DNA of 61,948 nucleotides from Nitrospinaceae bacterium (lineage in GTDB: Bacteria > UBA8248): assembly GCA_018669005.1 (NCBI GenBank), contig JABJAL010000078.1, positions 1 to 61,948 of the forward strand. Direction: 5' to 3'. Both the position numbers and the translations under genes were made by a program. The notes below the pieces were generated by a model, which was not told the DNA's origin, ran no database searches, and was given only the letters and a program-made list of their open reading frames with translations. Shown one piece after another: positions 60,515-61,948 of the stretch; position 1 is the first letter of the stretch, and each line of letters begins with the position of its first letter.

Positions 60515-61856
60515 GAATTGGCAGGTAGGTGGTGAGCTCGAAGTCCGAGACATGAGAGCGGTAGCGCTCCCACTCCATTTTTTTGTTCGAGATGAATTTT
60601 TTATGTAGTTCCTCGCCGAAGACCTCACTTAGTAGTTCGCTGTTCTCTGCCGCCTTGATGGCCTCGTTGAGGTCTGCCGGTAGGGTGCCGATGCCTCGTG
60701 CCGCGCGATCGGCGGCGTTCATTTCCAAGACATTTTCATCGACGGGAGGAATCGGGGGGTAGTTCTCCTCGATGCCCTTGAGTCCGGCGGCAAGCATGCA
60801 GGCGAAGGCGAGATAGGGATTGCAGGCGGGATCCGGCGAGCGAAGCTCAACCCGGGTGTCCGACTGGCCGCCCGATCGGGTCGTGGGGATGCGGATGAGG
60901 TCGCTTCTGTTCTTATGTGCCCAGGAGACGTAAAGAGGCGCTTCTAGGCCCGGCACGAGGCGCTTATAGCTATTGGCCCACTGGTTGAGGACGATGGTCA
61001 TCTCTGGGGTGTGGCGCAAGAGCCCGGCGATGAAGCTCAGGCAGGTTTCCGAGAGGCCATCGGATTTTGACTTGTCATAGAAGGCGTTGTCCTCTCCTCG
61101 GAACAGAGACATGTGAGTATGCATTCCGTTGCCGTTGCTGTCCCCGAGCGGCCGGGGCATGAAGGTGGCGTAGACGCCGTTGCGCATGGCCACCTCCTTG
61201 ACCACGAGTCGGTGGGTCATGGCGTTATCGGCCATTGTGAGGGCGTCGCCGTAGCGCAGATCGATCTCGTGCTGGCTGGGGCCAACCTCATGGTGGCTGA
61301 ATTCGACACCAATGCCCATCTCCTCAAGGTTGAGCACCGTGTCGCGCCGCAGATCGCTTGCCACATCGAGAGGGGTGAGGTCGAAGTAGCCACCCGTGTC
61401 AAGAGTCTTGGGCGGAAGCTCTGCCGATTCGAAGTAGTAGTGCTCGAACTCGGCACCGACGTAGAAGGTGTAGCCCTTCTTTGCTGCAGCCTCGAGCGCG
61501 TGCCTCAAGACGTAGCGCGGGTCGCATTCATAAGCGGCGCCATCCGCTTTGCGAATATTGCAGAACATGCGGGCAACGGCCCCCCCTTGTTTGGGGCGCC
61601 AGGGAAGAACGCAAAATGTTGTCGGGTCGGGGTGGGCGAACATATCGCTCTCCTCGATCCGGGTGAAACCCTCAATGGATGAGCCATCGAAGATATGCCC
61701 CTCATAGAGGGAGGTCTCAAGCTCCTCAATGGTAATAGCAAAGCTTTTGAGGAAGCCGAGAATGTCGGTGAACCACATGCGGATGAAGCGCACCCCCAGC
61801 TCTCGCGCTTGGTTGAGAACGTATTCCCTGTCTCTGTCCTCGTATGTCCCGCTCAC
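60510..61856 (-). CDS. glnA: Glutamine synthetase (type I)
   Basis: The 448-residue enzyme is glutamine synthetase GSI, making glutamine from glutamate and ammonia. IFDGSSIEGF, GAEFEHYYF, HHEVGPSQHEIDLR, NGNGMHTHMSL, NSYKRLVPG and RIPTTRSGG are in order. The C-terminal region shows ENVLEMNAADRAARGI where adenylylated enzymes have a NLYDLPPEE tyrosine, so it is probably the alpha type and not adenylylated. I chose GTG 61856 because AAAGGAGAG lies six bases upstream; ATG 61883 has no ribosome binding site. Confidence 0.96.
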   Translation of the reverse strand: MSGTYEDRDREYVLNQARELGVRFIRMWFTDILGFLKSFAITIEELETSLYEGHIFDGSSIEGFTRIEESDMFAHPDPTTFCVLPWRPKQGGAVARMFCNIRKADGAAYECDPRYVLRHALEAAAKKGYTFYVGAEFEHYYFESAELPPKTLDTGGYFDLTPLDVASDLRRDTVLNLEEMGIGVEFSHHEVGPSQHEIDLRYGDALTMADNAMTHRLVVKEVAMRNGVYATFMPRPLGDSNGNGMHTHMSLFRGEDNAFYDKSKSDGLSETCLSFIAGLLRHTPEMTIVLNQWANSYKRLVPGLEAPLYVSWAHKNRSDLIRIPTTRSGGQSDTRVELRSPDPACNPYLAFACMLAAGLKGIEENYPPIPPVDENVLEMNAADRAARGIGTLPADLNEAIKAAENSELLSEVFGEELHKKFISNKKMEWERYRSHVSDFELTTYLPIL

Positions 61857-61922
61857 GGAGACCTCTCCTTTATGCCTCGGCATTTCATGTTCGATTCACT
61901 AGAGGCCATATACCAGAATATC

Positions 61923-61948
61923 GGGGGGGCTTCCAGTGAAGACCCCCC
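61923..61948. other. Long GC hairpin at window end, upstream of glnA
   Basis: GGGGGG (61923-61928) pairs with CCCCCC (61943-61948), one G-A mismatch follows, and CTTC pairs with GAAG around CAGT. It is cut by the window end. It could be a terminator for a plus-strand gene beyond the window, or part of the glnA leader. Confidence 0.45.

Noticed and set aside
1-61948. CRISPR arrays, insertion sequences, prophage or integrase genes
   Set aside because: No regularly spaced repeats, no transposase or integrase motifs and no terminal inverted repeats were seen.

Overview
The window is a GC-rich, gene-dense chromosomal segment (roughly 56-57% GC by eye) from a Gram-negative bacterium. It carries no rRNA, tRNA, CRISPR array, insertion sequence or phage gene that I can see. 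TRAP and ABC importers with periplasmic binding proteins, a gammaproteobacterial-style class I adenylate cyclase, the C5 haem pathway and a glnA of the non-adenylylated type suggest an uncultivated heterotroph of the Deltaproteobacteria-sensu-lato / Tectomicrobia / Nitrospinota kind. This placement is an inference. TTG start codons behind good ribosome binding sites are unusually common.

Layout. 0-5.3 kb: a truncated TPR-metallopeptidase, then a MoxR-DUF58-BatA/VWA operon. 5.4-6.4 kb: a NYN-LOTUS RNA-binding/nuclease protein. 6.8-10.7 kb: the two halves of a Tm-1-like protein encoded as separate genes, followed by a soluble fumarate-reductase-type flavoprotein. 10.9-14.7 kb: single genes (3-hydroxyisobutyrate dehydrogenase family, FkbM methyltransferase, a secreted HExxHxxGxxD protease). 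14.7-18.9 kb: a decay zone with a frameshifted PilZ gene, the orphan tail of a duplicated racemase-like gene, and two matching gene tails flanking a CBS-domain gene. 18.9-21.8 kb: M48 protease, DUF898 membrane protein, UbiX. 21.9-26.6 kb: an iron-type binding protein and a TAXI TRAP transporter. 26.6-34.0 kb: SDRs, a cupin, a taurine/nitrate-type ABC importer operon and a rhodanese. 34.3-42.8 kb: a molybdenum hydroxylase pair, PlsC, a Gfo/Idh dehydrogenase, a ClC channel, a VOC protein and a second hydroxyisobutyrate dehydrogenase. 42.9-50.3 kb: CheY/CheX, adenylate cyclase with a cAMP phosphodiesterase, and PyrDK. 50.7-56.3 kb: hemX-hemA-hemC-cobA/hemD-hemB. 56.4-61.9 kb: thiolase, enoyl-CoA hydratase, a Cys-cluster protein, MeaB, CutA and glutamine synthetase.

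The most striking observation is the rhodanese at 32431-33267 (minus strand). Its reading frame is interrupted by one UGA exactly where the catalytic cysteine of the C-terminal rhodanese domain belongs. Family-typical sequence continues in the same frame for 43 codons, and a perfect GC-rich hairpin lies just downstream of the UGA. This is best read as a selenocysteine-containing thiosulfate sulfurtransferase, so the organism should carry SelA/B/C/D outside the window. Other notable points are the cAMP synthesis/degradation gene pair (the phosphodiesterase apparently starting at AUU), the split Tm-1 system, a clustered array of GTCA/TGAC inverted half-sites behind ubiX, a degenerate methyltransferase domain on HemD, and a MeaB with an altered G4 motif.
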